Below, one piece after another: positions 5,429 through 10,198 of a stretch of 10,198 nt of DNA. The position numbers were made by a program, and so were the translations under genes. The notes beneath the pieces were generated by a model. That model saw only the letters and a list, made by a program, of their open reading frames with translations. It was not told the origin of the DNA and did no database searches. Origin of the DNA: Nitrososphaerales archaeon TH5896 (lineage in GTDB: Archaea; Thermoproteota; Nitrososphaeria; Nitrososphaerales; Nitrososphaeraceae); assembly GCA_014523625.1 (NCBI GenBank), contig JAATVP010000009.1:1-10198 (forward strand), in the 5' to 3' direction. Within the stretch, counting starts at the first letter, position 1; each line of letters starts with the position of its first letter.

Positions 5429-5454
5429 GCGCTATATTGTTATTATCGTCATAA

Positions 5455-5892
5455 ATCGTGAACCGTGAAAGTCAGTGTAAATCGAAGGATATTCTTCATA
5501 AGTCCTACATGATATTAGATATTCATTATAAATATTATAATAGATAGGCCTTAATATCCTATTTAATTATTAATTTGCAGAGAATTTAGATCGTGAATTG
5601 GAATCAAACGAATAGATGTATTTTCCATTTTTCTACCTTTTCATAATCGAGTCAGCCGTTAATTTCTTTCAGTTGCCTGATGGGCTCAGCATATGACTAT
5701 GTTTCTATTTATCAAATTTATTATATAGCTGACTTCATCTGGTTTTGATTCACGATTCATATTTACAAGCAAATCGCTAACGAATTATAACACTAAGCTA
5801 AAATCCTATTGCATATTTACACATTTGCTCATTTAACATGTAAATCATTGAGGAATGCTCTCTTGCTTCCAGTGATTTCCACGGTTCACGAT
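5455..5892. repeat. Inverted 13-bp repeat and four ATCGTGAA copies
   Basis: ATCGTGAACCGTG (5455-5467) recurs perfectly on the minus strand (5892-5880). The shorter core ATCGTGAA also occurs at 5590-5597 (plus) and 5756-5749 (minus), so four copies lie in 440 nt in order plus, plus, minus, minus. Sequence after the outer pair stays alignable for about 57 nt at roughly two-thirds identity, so these are ends of related, diverged sequences rather than just short sites. No target-site duplication is visible outside the 13-mers and no transposase is encoded between them. A tiny minus-strand ORF (5760-5686, 24 codons) starts near the third copy. Nothing else is seen in this stretch. Confidence 0.6.
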
Positions 5893-5977
5893 CTATATCA
5901 TGCTTACGAGGCTTAACATTTTCGGCTGCTGATAGTATGGACCCGAAAAGAATTCCACCGGACTTGTCAAGTTTCTT
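5798..5977 (-). pseudogene. Start-less minus-strand open frame, 59 codons
   Basis: Between TAG (5980-5978) and TAG (5800-5798) the minus strand encodes 59 protein-like residues: KKLDKSGGILFGSILSAAEN, then KPRKHDIDREPWKSLEAREH and MIYMLNEQMCKYAIGF. No ATG, GTG or TTG lies in the first 40 codons. The nearest upstream in-frame ATG is separated by the TAG. The sequence is helical and charged, with no family I recognise. A degraded relative with the same REP-x-KS...SS core but three stops can be read on the opposite strand at about 5455-5520, which suggests a small gene family. A TATA-like TTATAATAAT lies at 5993-5984, so it may once have been transcribed divergently from the 6015 gene. Confidence 0.35.
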
Positions 5978-5983
5978 CTAAGT

Positions 5984-5998
5984 ATTATTATAAGTAAT
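5984..5998. promoter_or_regulatory. TATA-like region, possibly bidirectional
   Basis: ATTATTATAAGTAAT lies about 20-30 nt before ATG 6015, fitting a leaderless or near-leaderless mRNA for the plus-strand gene. Its complement TTATAATAAT is placed similarly for the minus-strand frame ending at 5798. Confidence 0.4.
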
Positions 5999-6014
5999 AA
6001 GCATGATGTGATTA

Positions 6015-6458
6015 ATGACAATAAATATAGCCCCATACCTAGCCGAAATACAAAAACTTATGGGTATCGTCTTGAAAAGGGCAGAAAGTGCAGGGGTTAC
6101 TGATGGAATTCTTCGTGTGGATCAATTGGATATTCTTCTGGATGGCGCGCTCAGCTTAGCAACCAATCTTGAGAGGGAGATTTACAATGAGGTATTACAT
6201 AAAGAAGGTAGATCGTATGATTATGATAGTAACGAAATGGATTTGTTGGCACTTGGGCTAATTTTTTCATCATGGTCTAGTTGGATTTTTAAAGCTAAAT
6301 CTGAGGACCCAAGCAGGGACGCAGAGTCGAGAGAACAAGCAAAAGCGGTGTCCAAATACATTGAGTCAATGATAGTAAATGCGATTAGAGGAGGTCAAAA
6401 TATTGGCAAGAACAATGGACAACCCGAAGGAAGTAACGAACCGATATGTATTGTATAG
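6015..6458 (+). CDS. Hypothetical helical protein, 147 aa
   Basis: An intact 147-residue soluble protein that I do not recognise. It appears all-helical. Residues about 7-26 (YLAEIQKLMGIVLKRAESAG) and 30-61 (DGILRVDQLDILLDGALSLA... EREIYNEVLH) form amphipathic helices. A more hydrophobic stretch, LLALGLIFSSWSSWIFKA (about residues 77-94), might be buried or peripherally membrane-associated, and a basic helix, AVSKYIESMIVNAIRGG, follows. The C-terminus is polar and Asn/Gly-rich (GKNNGQPEGSNEPICIV), with one cysteine third from the end. ATG 6015 is chosen over the earlier ATG 6004, which is out of frame, and a TATA-like box 20-30 nt upstream fits. It is monocistronic and followed by a small palindrome plus T6. 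Codon use and continuity look normal, so it is likely functional. Confidence 0.78.
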   Translation: MTINIAPYLAEIQKLMGIVLKRAESAGVTDGILRVDQLDILLDGALSLATNLEREIYNEVLHKEGRSYDYDSNEMDLLALGLIFSSWSSWIFKAKSEDPSRDAESREQAKAVSKYIESMIVNAIRGGQNIGKNNGQPEGSNEPICIV

Positions 6459-6488
6459 TTTGATACTAAGTCTAAACTTATCCTTGTA

Positions 6489-6502
6489 GAAGCTTCTTTT
6501 TT
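6489..6502 (+). terminator. GAAGCTTC palindrome followed by T6
   Basis: GAAGCTTC (6489-6496) runs directly into TTTTTT (6497-6502), about 30 nt after the 6015-6458 stop. Oligo-T tracts are the main signal for intrinsic archaeal termination, so this probably ends that transcript. Confidence 0.45.
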
Positions 6503-6773
6503 CGGGAATTTATTTCGTCAACCAAAGTTATATCCTTGATAAGTCATAAGGCTTCCTAAGATGACCTTACGCTCTGCCCATGAGCTTGAGAAACATCTGG
6601 TCATCATTTATTTCAAGAACTGGAAAAATGTTTCCCGTTTAGCAGATAAAAAGATCATTCTCTAAATTAGGAAATTTGATTTTCGCAAGTGCTGAGTTAA
6701 GTAATCAAATTCCGAATGATGGATAAAATCAAAACACTTGACTGACTCAATAATGGCTCAGTAATAGTAGATT

Positions 6774-6908
6774 CTACATTTTGGTTTTCATGCCATAGAA
6801 TGGGGTCCCCCATATCCTTAGTTCAGGATCATCTTCTACGTGTTCATCATTACAGTAGAATATTGGTATGCCTTTCGCTCTAGCACTTATAAATCTTTGA
6901 GATGGCAG
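6774..6908 (-). pseudogene. Start-less fragment reading IPIFYCNDEHVEDDPELRIWG
   Basis: The minus strand is open from after TAA 6911-6909 to TAG 6776-6774 (44 codons) and reads PSQRFISARAKG, then PIFYCNDEHVEDDPELRI and WGTPFYGMKTKM. The composition is strikingly protein-like. No ATG/GTG/TTG start precedes the core, and the first in-frame Met is near the C-terminus. I recognise no family. It is divergent from the 6927 gene and its 5' part overlaps that gene's TATA box. The rest of 6459-6926 has only a 34-codon plus-strand ORF (6561-6665, MTLRSAHELEKHLVIIYF...), which I do not trust as a gene. Confidence 0.3.
6888..6894 (+). promoter_or_regulatory. TATA-like box for the 6927 gene
   Basis: TTATAAA starts 39 nt before ATG 6927, giving a predicted leader of about 10 nt. 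Confidence 0.4.
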
Positions 6909-6926
6909 TTATCTTGTGAATGTTAG

Positions 6927-7340
6927 ATGTTAGGACAACTACTCTTCGAAAGTAGAGGAAGAATAACAGGTCAACGAGTGCTATCAGTTAAAAATGGAAT
7001 ACCCAAATTTGAGATTTCAATCACAGGCAGTGGAATCTTCACGGGGAGTCTGGAAGTGATAACAACCTGGACATATTGGTCTATCCAAAGACCTGATGGG
7101 ACTTCTTATAGTCGGGGTCAAGGGGTAATTATGACCAAGGATGGTAGAGATCTGGCAACTGCAACAGGACGTGCAGAAGGAAAAAAGGTTGATTCAGGAA
7201 ATATGAGATACGTAGGTGCGATATTTTATGAAACACATTCGGAGAATAAACTTGCATTTCTTAATCATCTCATTGGAGTAAATGAGTATGAGGTAGATGC
7301 GTTAGGTAATTACGAACATAGGTTATGGGAATGGAAATAA
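6927..7340 (+). CDS. Conserved hypothetical beta-barrel-like protein, 137 aa
   Basis: Intact 137-residue protein beginning MLGQLLFESRGRITGQRVLS. The sequence alternates short beta-strands and turns: KFEISITGSGIFTGSLEVITTWTYWSI, RPDGTSYSRGQGVIMTKDG, ATATGRAEG, MRYVGAIFYETHSENKLAFLNHLIGVNEYEVDALGNYEHRLWEWK. This is what a small antiparallel barrel of the lipocalin-like or allene-oxide-cyclase-like type would show, and 'G.G......DG.....ATATGRA.G' looks like a repeated barrel hairpin. I believe close relatives occur in ammonia-oxidising archaea, without known function. No signal peptide or membrane span. An ATG at 6919 is out of frame. A TATA-like box supports the start. It is monocistronic, with T5 just after the stop (7346-7350) and a GCGCGC word at 7353. 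Confidence 0.82.
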   Translation: MLGQLLFESRGRITGQRVLSVKNGIPKFEISITGSGIFTGSLEVITTWTYWSIQRPDGTSYSRGQGVIMTKDGRDLATATGRAEGKKVDSGNMRYVGAIFYETHSENKLAFLNHLIGVNEYEVDALGNYEHRLWEWK

Positions 7341-7433
7341 TACAATTTTTGTGCGCGCCGAAATTCCGTCGTACGTCGACATCTTACTAGGTATTTGATC
7401 ATTTCTCAGACTCGAGAATAAATATTCATCCAT

Positions 7434-7673
7434 TCACTTCAAAAAGTCGGATAAACTCGTCTGTTTGGTCTTGATGACCCGTTTATTCACGCCAATATCA
7501 CCTTCCTTGTCCTGATCATCAGTCGCAATATATTCATCTCCCCATTTAACTTCCTCTAGGCCTAGCAATTGTCTAAAGACATTAACGATACCAGGACCAA
7601 AGCCTGCATAATGATTATTTGCGGCGATGATTGAAAATTTAACTCCAGATAAGTTATTCTCTTCTGAGTCGTA
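7434..7673 (-). pseudogene. C-terminal fragment of a DUF72 (YecE-like) family protein
   Basis: Minus-strand codons from after TAA (7676-7674) to TGA (7436-7434) encode 79 residues. The part ANNHYAGFGPGIVNVFRQLL, then GLEEVKW, matches the end of DUF72 TIM-barrel proteins, where an asparagine-rich 'NNHyaGfgP' strand precedes the last helix. Family members are normally about 230-280 residues, so about two thirds is missing. Upstream in the same frame, past the TAA, come 44 residues (QDPLAADGVSDCDCFACG..., STGDTVPAADLLLSSPARLMS) that do not look like the rest of DUF72. The fragment has no start codon of its own near its beginning and is unlikely to be expressed. The catalytic role of DUF72 is not established. 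Confidence 0.6.
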
Positions 7674-7915
7674 TTAACTCATCAGACGAGCTGGAGAACT
7701 TAACAATAGGTCAGCAGCCGGAACAGTATCCCCCGTACTATTAGTAATAGCTAGACCGCAAGCGAAGCAATCGCAATCACTAACTCCATCAGCAGCTAGT
7801 GGGTCTTGCTAATCTACAACTTGGTCAACAGTCTGCGTTTACGATGACGACAACCATTCCCTCAGAAGAGGAAGTTACCCGGTATACCGTATTACCAGAT
7901 GGAGCCGCAGGTTAA
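7674..7915. other. Degraded coding sequence, strand uncertain
   Basis: Both strands have protein-like stretches broken by stops. The minus strand (7808-7674) reads 44 residues with DCDCFACG and NSTGDTVPAADLLLSSP, preceded in frame by a TAG and then TQTVDQVVD. The plus strand (7784-7915) reads VGLANLQLGQQSAFTMTTTI, then SEEEVTRYTVLPDGAAG to a TAA. The two overlap at 7784-7837, so at most one is real there. No start codon is well placed for either. I see relics but cannot name them. Confidence 0.3.
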
Positions 7916-7974
7916 TACAACGCAATGTTTATTCTACATCCCACTAATATTGAGCCAGTTACAAAATACAATCA

Positions 7975-8088
7975 ATGGTACGTTTGTACTCTGCTCGATT
8001 CAATAGTAACATTGAGAAGGTGATACTTGTCGGTCAGCGACTTCTCGACCCAGAGGCAGAGGCTAAAATTGCTATGAAGAGACAGTAG
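7975..8088 (+). CDS. Possible 37-codon ORF
   Basis: ATG 7975 to TAG 8086-8088 reads MVRLYSARFNSNIEKVILVG, then QRLLDPEAEAKIAMKRQ. It is charged and helical. A second overlapping frame (ATG 7925, MFILHPTNIEPVTKYNQWYV...) is also protein-like and would run into it with one frame change, so these may be two parts of one broken gene. No TATA box or ribosome site is convincing and no family is recognised. Confidence 0.3.
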   Translation: MVRLYSARFNSNIEKVILVGQRLLDPEAEAKIAMKRQ

Positions 8089-8273
8089 TAGGAAAACAGT
8101 AGGTCTTACTTGTCATTCATCATCATAATTAGATATCGTTCTTACAAACATAGGTGACAACTTAGTAATTAAGTATTAATATGTTTTGAACTTGTTGGAC
8201 TTGGATCCGGCGAGAACTCTTTGAGATAGCCAAGTATTGCAATATATGGAAGTAATTGACAGATCATTTGATT

Positions 8274-8424
8274 TCAGTTAAAAAGATTTCTTAAATAATA
8301 CATATTTCGAGTTAGGGAAATGATTATGTCTAAACTTTCTTGTTTCCTGGTTAGGGCAAAGATATCTTCGTGCGTTTCATCAATGTAGCAAATAATAGGA
8401 AGAAAAAATGTTAGGAATAGACAT
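8274..8424 (-). pseudogene. Small gene with a probable one-base insertion in a homopolymer
   Basis: On the minus strand ATG 8424 reads MSIPNIF up to a T6 tract (A6 at 8403-8408 on the plus strand). Beyond it that frame soon stops, but the neighbouring frame reads LPIICYIDETHEDIFALTRK, then QESLDIIISLTRNMYYLRNLFN to TGA 8276-8274. Taking one T from the tract joins them into an ORF of about 49 residues. The long frame has no start codon of its own. The product would be helical with an aliphatic second half. Family unknown. It lies immediately downstream of the TMEM175-like gene on the same strand. The rest of 8089-8456 shows nothing. Confidence 0.3.
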
Positions 8425-8456
8425 TCGACTTACACTAAATTTTTGGTAAATATTTT

Positions 8457-9101
8457 CTACTGAGAAGTGTCTCTTCCAAAGTATCTGTCTGGGATGAGCT
8501 CTGGAATTAGAACTAGTAACAAAAGAAACCAACTAGCAGGTAAATATGTGAATGAGAATAGTATAGCTACTGCGTACGTTAATGTTGTAACTATTATCCG
8601 TCTACCAGATCTTCTTCCAATCAAAGCAGGTACTGTCTTGTCAACTAATTCTGGATTTCGTTTAGCATAATAGTATAGTATATAAATTATTACACCTGCA
8701 AGAATCGCATTGAATGAATAAATAAAGATTGAAATTTGTTCATCCAAATATTGTGTAAGTAAAGTAGTTGAAAAAGGTACAAATCCAAGAGTCATTAGGA
8801 ATGCGATATTTATCCAGATCAAAGGCCGGTCTACATAAAGTATCCAGCGGAAGATTCTATGATGTGTAACCCAGTAAACAGCAAGAGTTGTAAAGCTAAT
8901 TATGTAAGCTAGGATATCAGGCCATAAACTAGCAAATTTATTAGAAAGTCTTTCTTCTGCGTGCTCTCCCTCTGTGAATAATATGAGTTCGGGTACGCTA
9001 ATGTTAAAAACCAATATTGTCATTATTATCGCAAATACTCCATCAGTAAGCGTCTCAAGCCGTCCCTTACTAAAAATTAAACTCTTAATTTCAGCATCCA
9101 T
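8457..9101 (-). CDS. TMEM175-family potassium channel-like membrane protein, 214 aa
   Basis: The 214-residue protein has the prokaryotic TMEM175 (DUF1211) layout of six helices: about 18-37, 60-82, 93-118, 122-145, 169-187 and 189-203. The first helix carries the family motif, here FSKGRLETLTDGVFAIIMTI (R14, D20, G21), equivalent to the RxxxFSDGVFAI signature that packs near the pore. FVPFST (108-112 region) matches the second conserved element, in helix 3. Bacterial relatives assemble as tetramers and form potassium-leak channels lined by hydrophobic residues of helix 1. Transport selectivity in this archaeal member is inferred, not shown. The length is usual and the frame intact. ATG 9101 is the first in-frame start. 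A TATA-like TAATATTATC (9146-9136) would give a leader of about 10-15 nt. It is divergent from the small membrane-protein pair at 9293. Confidence 0.93.
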   Translation of the reverse strand: MDAEIKSLIFSKGRLETLTDGVFAIIMTILVFNISVPELILFTEGEHAEERLSNKFASLWPDILAYIISFTTLAVYWVTHHRIFRWILYVDRPLIWINIAFLMTLGFVPFSTTLLTQYLDEQISIFIYSFNAILAGVIIYILYYYAKRNPELVDKTVPALIGRRSGRRIIVTTLTYAVAILFSFTYLPASWFLLLLVLIPELIPDRYFGRDTSQ

Positions 9102-9235
9102 TCCAAGTTAGTCAATTGATATGCAATGCAAGTTCGATAATATTAGCACACCTTAGATATTGTATTACATATACTTATATGCGATAGACCAAGAATAGAA
9201 TTCCTTATGATTTTTAATATAATTTTCTCTACGAA

Positions 9236-9258
9236 ATGACATTCGAAGTCATAAATAC
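9236..9258 (+). promoter_or_regulatory. Imperfect palindrome and TATA-like box before the 9293 gene
   Basis: ATGAC (9236-9240) and GTCAT (9248-9252) bracket ATTCGAA, and ATAAATAC (9251-9258) overlaps the right arm. That TATA would start transcription near 9280. A second AT-rich box, TTTAATTA (9272-9279), is closer to the start than usual. The rest of the 190-bp divergent region back to 9102 holds only AT-rich sequence. Confidence 0.35.
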
Positions 9259-9292
9259 TTCAAGATTAATCTTTAATTAGACTATAATAGTA

Positions 9293-9499
9293 TTGTCAGG
9301 CCCTGATAAAAATGATGATGCTAGAGGATCCAATAATAGTAACGGGGAGACTGTAACAGTATCAAAAACAGCAAAACGATCTCTTTGGCTTATTGGACTA
9401 AGCATTATTTTGCTTCTTTACGTTCACACATCAGTAGCTCCTGCGTTAACTGAAATGGTGGCCGCTAACTTAGTGTTGAGAAATGACTCGGACGGCTAA
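9293..9499 (+). CDS. Small single-span membrane protein, 68 aa
   Basis: TTG 9293 opens a 68-residue frame, and an in-frame TAG five codons upstream rules out a longer one. Residues 1-28 are polar and Asn/Ser/Asp-rich (SGPDKNDDARGSNNSNGETV). A basic TAKR precedes a hydrophobic helix (LWLIGLSIILLLYV, about 31-45) that continues into a small-residue amphipathic segment (APALTEMVAANLVLR). By the positive-inside rule the short basic N-terminal side faces the cytoplasm. It overlaps the next gene by 17 nt, suggesting coupled translation. Function unknown. It is divergent from the TMEM175-like gene, and regulation in common is possible but unproven. Confidence 0.6.
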   Translation: MSGPDKNDDARGSNNSNGETVTVSKTAKRSLWLIGLSIILLLYVHTSVAPALTEMVAANLVLRNDSDG

Positions 9500-9575
9500 A
9501 CTGGTTATCGTGATACTTTCAGAATATTTTGCGCTATTAGCGATTTATGCTGTTCCGATACTTCTCCAAAAGTAA
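9483..9575 (+). CDS. 30-residue membrane peptide overlapping the upstream gene
   Basis: ATG 9483, inside the last codons of the previous gene (stop 9497-9499), opens a frame to TAA 9573-9575. The product, MTRTAKLVIVILSEYFALLA followed by IYAVPILLQK, is a basic N-terminus, one transmembrane helix and a short tail. Its beginning (T-A-K before the helix) echoes SKTAKRSLWLIG in the upstream protein. The overlap and matching architecture suggest a two-gene unit translated by coupling. Function unknown. The size makes chance possible. Confidence 0.5.
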   Translation: MTRTAKLVIVILSEYFALLAIYAVPILLQK

Positions 9576-9623
9576 TATGACAAACAGCAGAACTTGAACC
9601 TTAGGAGCCCCTATTACTAGCAG

Positions 9624-9824
9624 TCAATAAAACATGGTTACAATACCAAAACCGGCAAATGTTCCAATTGCAAATAGGGTAGCATGGGCTGAAGCAAGGC
9701 GTCTTTCACTAGAGGAAGTGTAGATAATAGGTAAGTAAGGAAATGTCTTCTGTTGATATGATTTATGACTACGATTACGTACTAAAGAAGCAATGGGCAT
9801 TAGAACGCAAAGCAAAGGAAGCAA
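9624..9824. other. Ambiguous stretch: competing short frames on both strands
   Basis: The minus strand has a 66-codon frame whose last part is hydrophobic (HATLFAIGTFAGFGIVTMFY). The plus strand has ATG 9634 to TAG 9721-9723 encoding MVTIPKPANVPIANRVAWAE, then ARRLSLEEV. The two overlap, so at most one is a gene. The plus-strand reading seems a little better because the next plus-strand gene begins 20 nt after it and the minus-strand frame runs into that gene. Neither is well supported. Confidence 0.25.
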
Positions 9825-9953
9825 AAGAGCGCCTTACATATGCAGGTATCATTGCGTTTAATCGAAAAGGATTTGACATATTGTAGACTCAAGGCTAAAG
9901 AGAACATTCGTAGATACATTGATGAATACCGGCCAGCTGATTATGAAAACTGA
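9743..9953 (+). pseudogene. Small charged protein gene, probably frameshifted near its middle
   Basis: ATG 9743, after a purine-rich GTAAGTAAGGAA, reads MSSVDMIYDYDYVLKKQWAL, then ERKAKEAKERLTYAGIIAFN and RKGFDIL to TAG 9884-9886 (47 residues). Directly at that stop a second frame reads RLKAKENIRRYIDEYRPADY-EN to TGA 9951-9953. Both halves are strongly charged and helical (coiled-coil-like KEAKERL, KAKENIRRYIDEY) and use similar codons, so a single indel at about 9880-9886 probably splits a protein of about 70 residues. The first part could also work alone. No family recognised. Confidence 0.45.
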
Positions 9954-10023
9954 CTGAACAACATAATGAAAGAAGCATGGCAGATATCTTTGGATGTAGA
10001 ATCAACAGATCTCATGAAATAGT

Positions 10024-10198
10024 TCATTTCCTGAGTCTATAGAAGATGTATACGGAGGCAAACGGTACCAACGAAAGTATGTATGCCCAGTATTCAATTG
10101 CTGGAGAATCAAAGGCTAAATGCAATCCAAACTTGAGTCCTAACAGTAATCCTAAGAATAATGTAATAAAGAGTGGTACGATTCCAAAAACAATGAAT
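10024..10198 (-). CDS. C-terminal part of a membrane protein running off the right edge
   Basis: The minus strand is open from the window edge to TGA 10026-10024, giving 57 C-terminal residues. They form two hydrophobic helices, FIVFGIVPLFITLFLGLLLG and WAYILSLVPFASVYIFYRLR, separated by a short loop (LKFGLHLAFDSPAIEY), and end in a basic RLRK. No stop occurs in the frame and the hydrophobic pattern is regular, so this is probably a real multi-span protein. Too little is visible to name it. The plus-strand frame over the same bases is a shadow. Its 3' end faces the small plus-strand gene at 9743-9953, and about 70 nt between them hold nothing recognisable. Confidence 0.65.
   Translation of the reverse strand, partial: FIVFGIVPLFITLFLGLLLGLKFGLHLAFDSPAIEYWAYILSLVPFASVYIFYRLRK

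Noticed and set aside
5455..5892. A 438-bp non-autonomous transposon with 13-bp terminal inverted repeats
   Set aside because: There is no flanking target-site duplication, the right repeat lies inside a longer open frame, and similarity continues past the 13-mers. Diverged inverted copies of a sequence explain this better.
8467..8670. 67-codon plus-strand frame
   Set aside because: It is antisense to the TMEM175-like channel gene.
1..10198. tRNA, rRNA or other named RNA genes
   Set aside because: I looked for T-loop GGTTCRA words with paired arms and for rRNA-like or C/D-box arrangements and found none that hold together.

Overview
The window looks like a gene-poor, AT-rich stretch of an ammonia-oxidising archaeon (Nitrososphaeria/Thaumarchaeota, most like the soil Nitrososphaera/Nitrosocosmicus group). 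The basis is indirect. There is a short winged-helix regulator of the kind expanded in that group, an exported beta-rich protein, a SnoaL-type ester cyclase, a TMEM175-type channel and an F420/FMN PPOX relic. TATA-like boxes lie about 20-35 nt before start codons with little or no leader, several starts are TTG, and a mini C2H2-like zinc-finger protein is present. No marker gene fixes the genus.

Layout. 1-1550: a frameshifted acidic small gene (144-489), then about 1 kb holding only short open frames, one of which resembles the start of a TRAM-domain protein. 1553-1714: an intact 53-codon zinc-finger gene. 1764-2202 (minus): a PPOX-family flavin/F420 protein whose N-terminus is wrecked and whose C-terminal 130 residues are intact. 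2393-2446: a 27-bp tandem repeat. 2702-3253 (minus): an exported protein of unknown function, preceded by a perfect 31-bp palindrome. 3316-3690: gene-free sequence with repeated GGTAC/ACAGGT words. 3688-4208 (minus): a winged-helix regulator that appears split by one missing base. 4419-4907: an intact ester cyclase. 5010-5428: a probable broken gene. 5430-6010: related degraded copies in opposite orientation. 6015-6458 and 6927-7340: two intact genes of unknown function. 7341-8456: coding debris including a DUF72 C-terminus. 8457-9101 (minus): a six-helix TMEM175-like channel. 9293-9575: two overlapping tiny membrane-protein genes. 9743-9953: a small charged protein, apparently frameshifted. 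10024-10198 (minus): the C-terminus of a membrane protein that continues past the right edge.

No operon larger than the overlapping pair at 9293-9575 is visible. Most intact genes stand alone with their own TATA box. The dominant feature is decay: at least four, and probably seven, genes are interrupted by a single indel or one stop codon while the flanking frames still read as good protein. Either this is a graveyard of accessory genes in a low-coding-density archaeon, or the assembly carries indel errors. Raw-read mapping would separate the two. I do not see a defence system, CRISPR array, complete mobile element or RNA gene.
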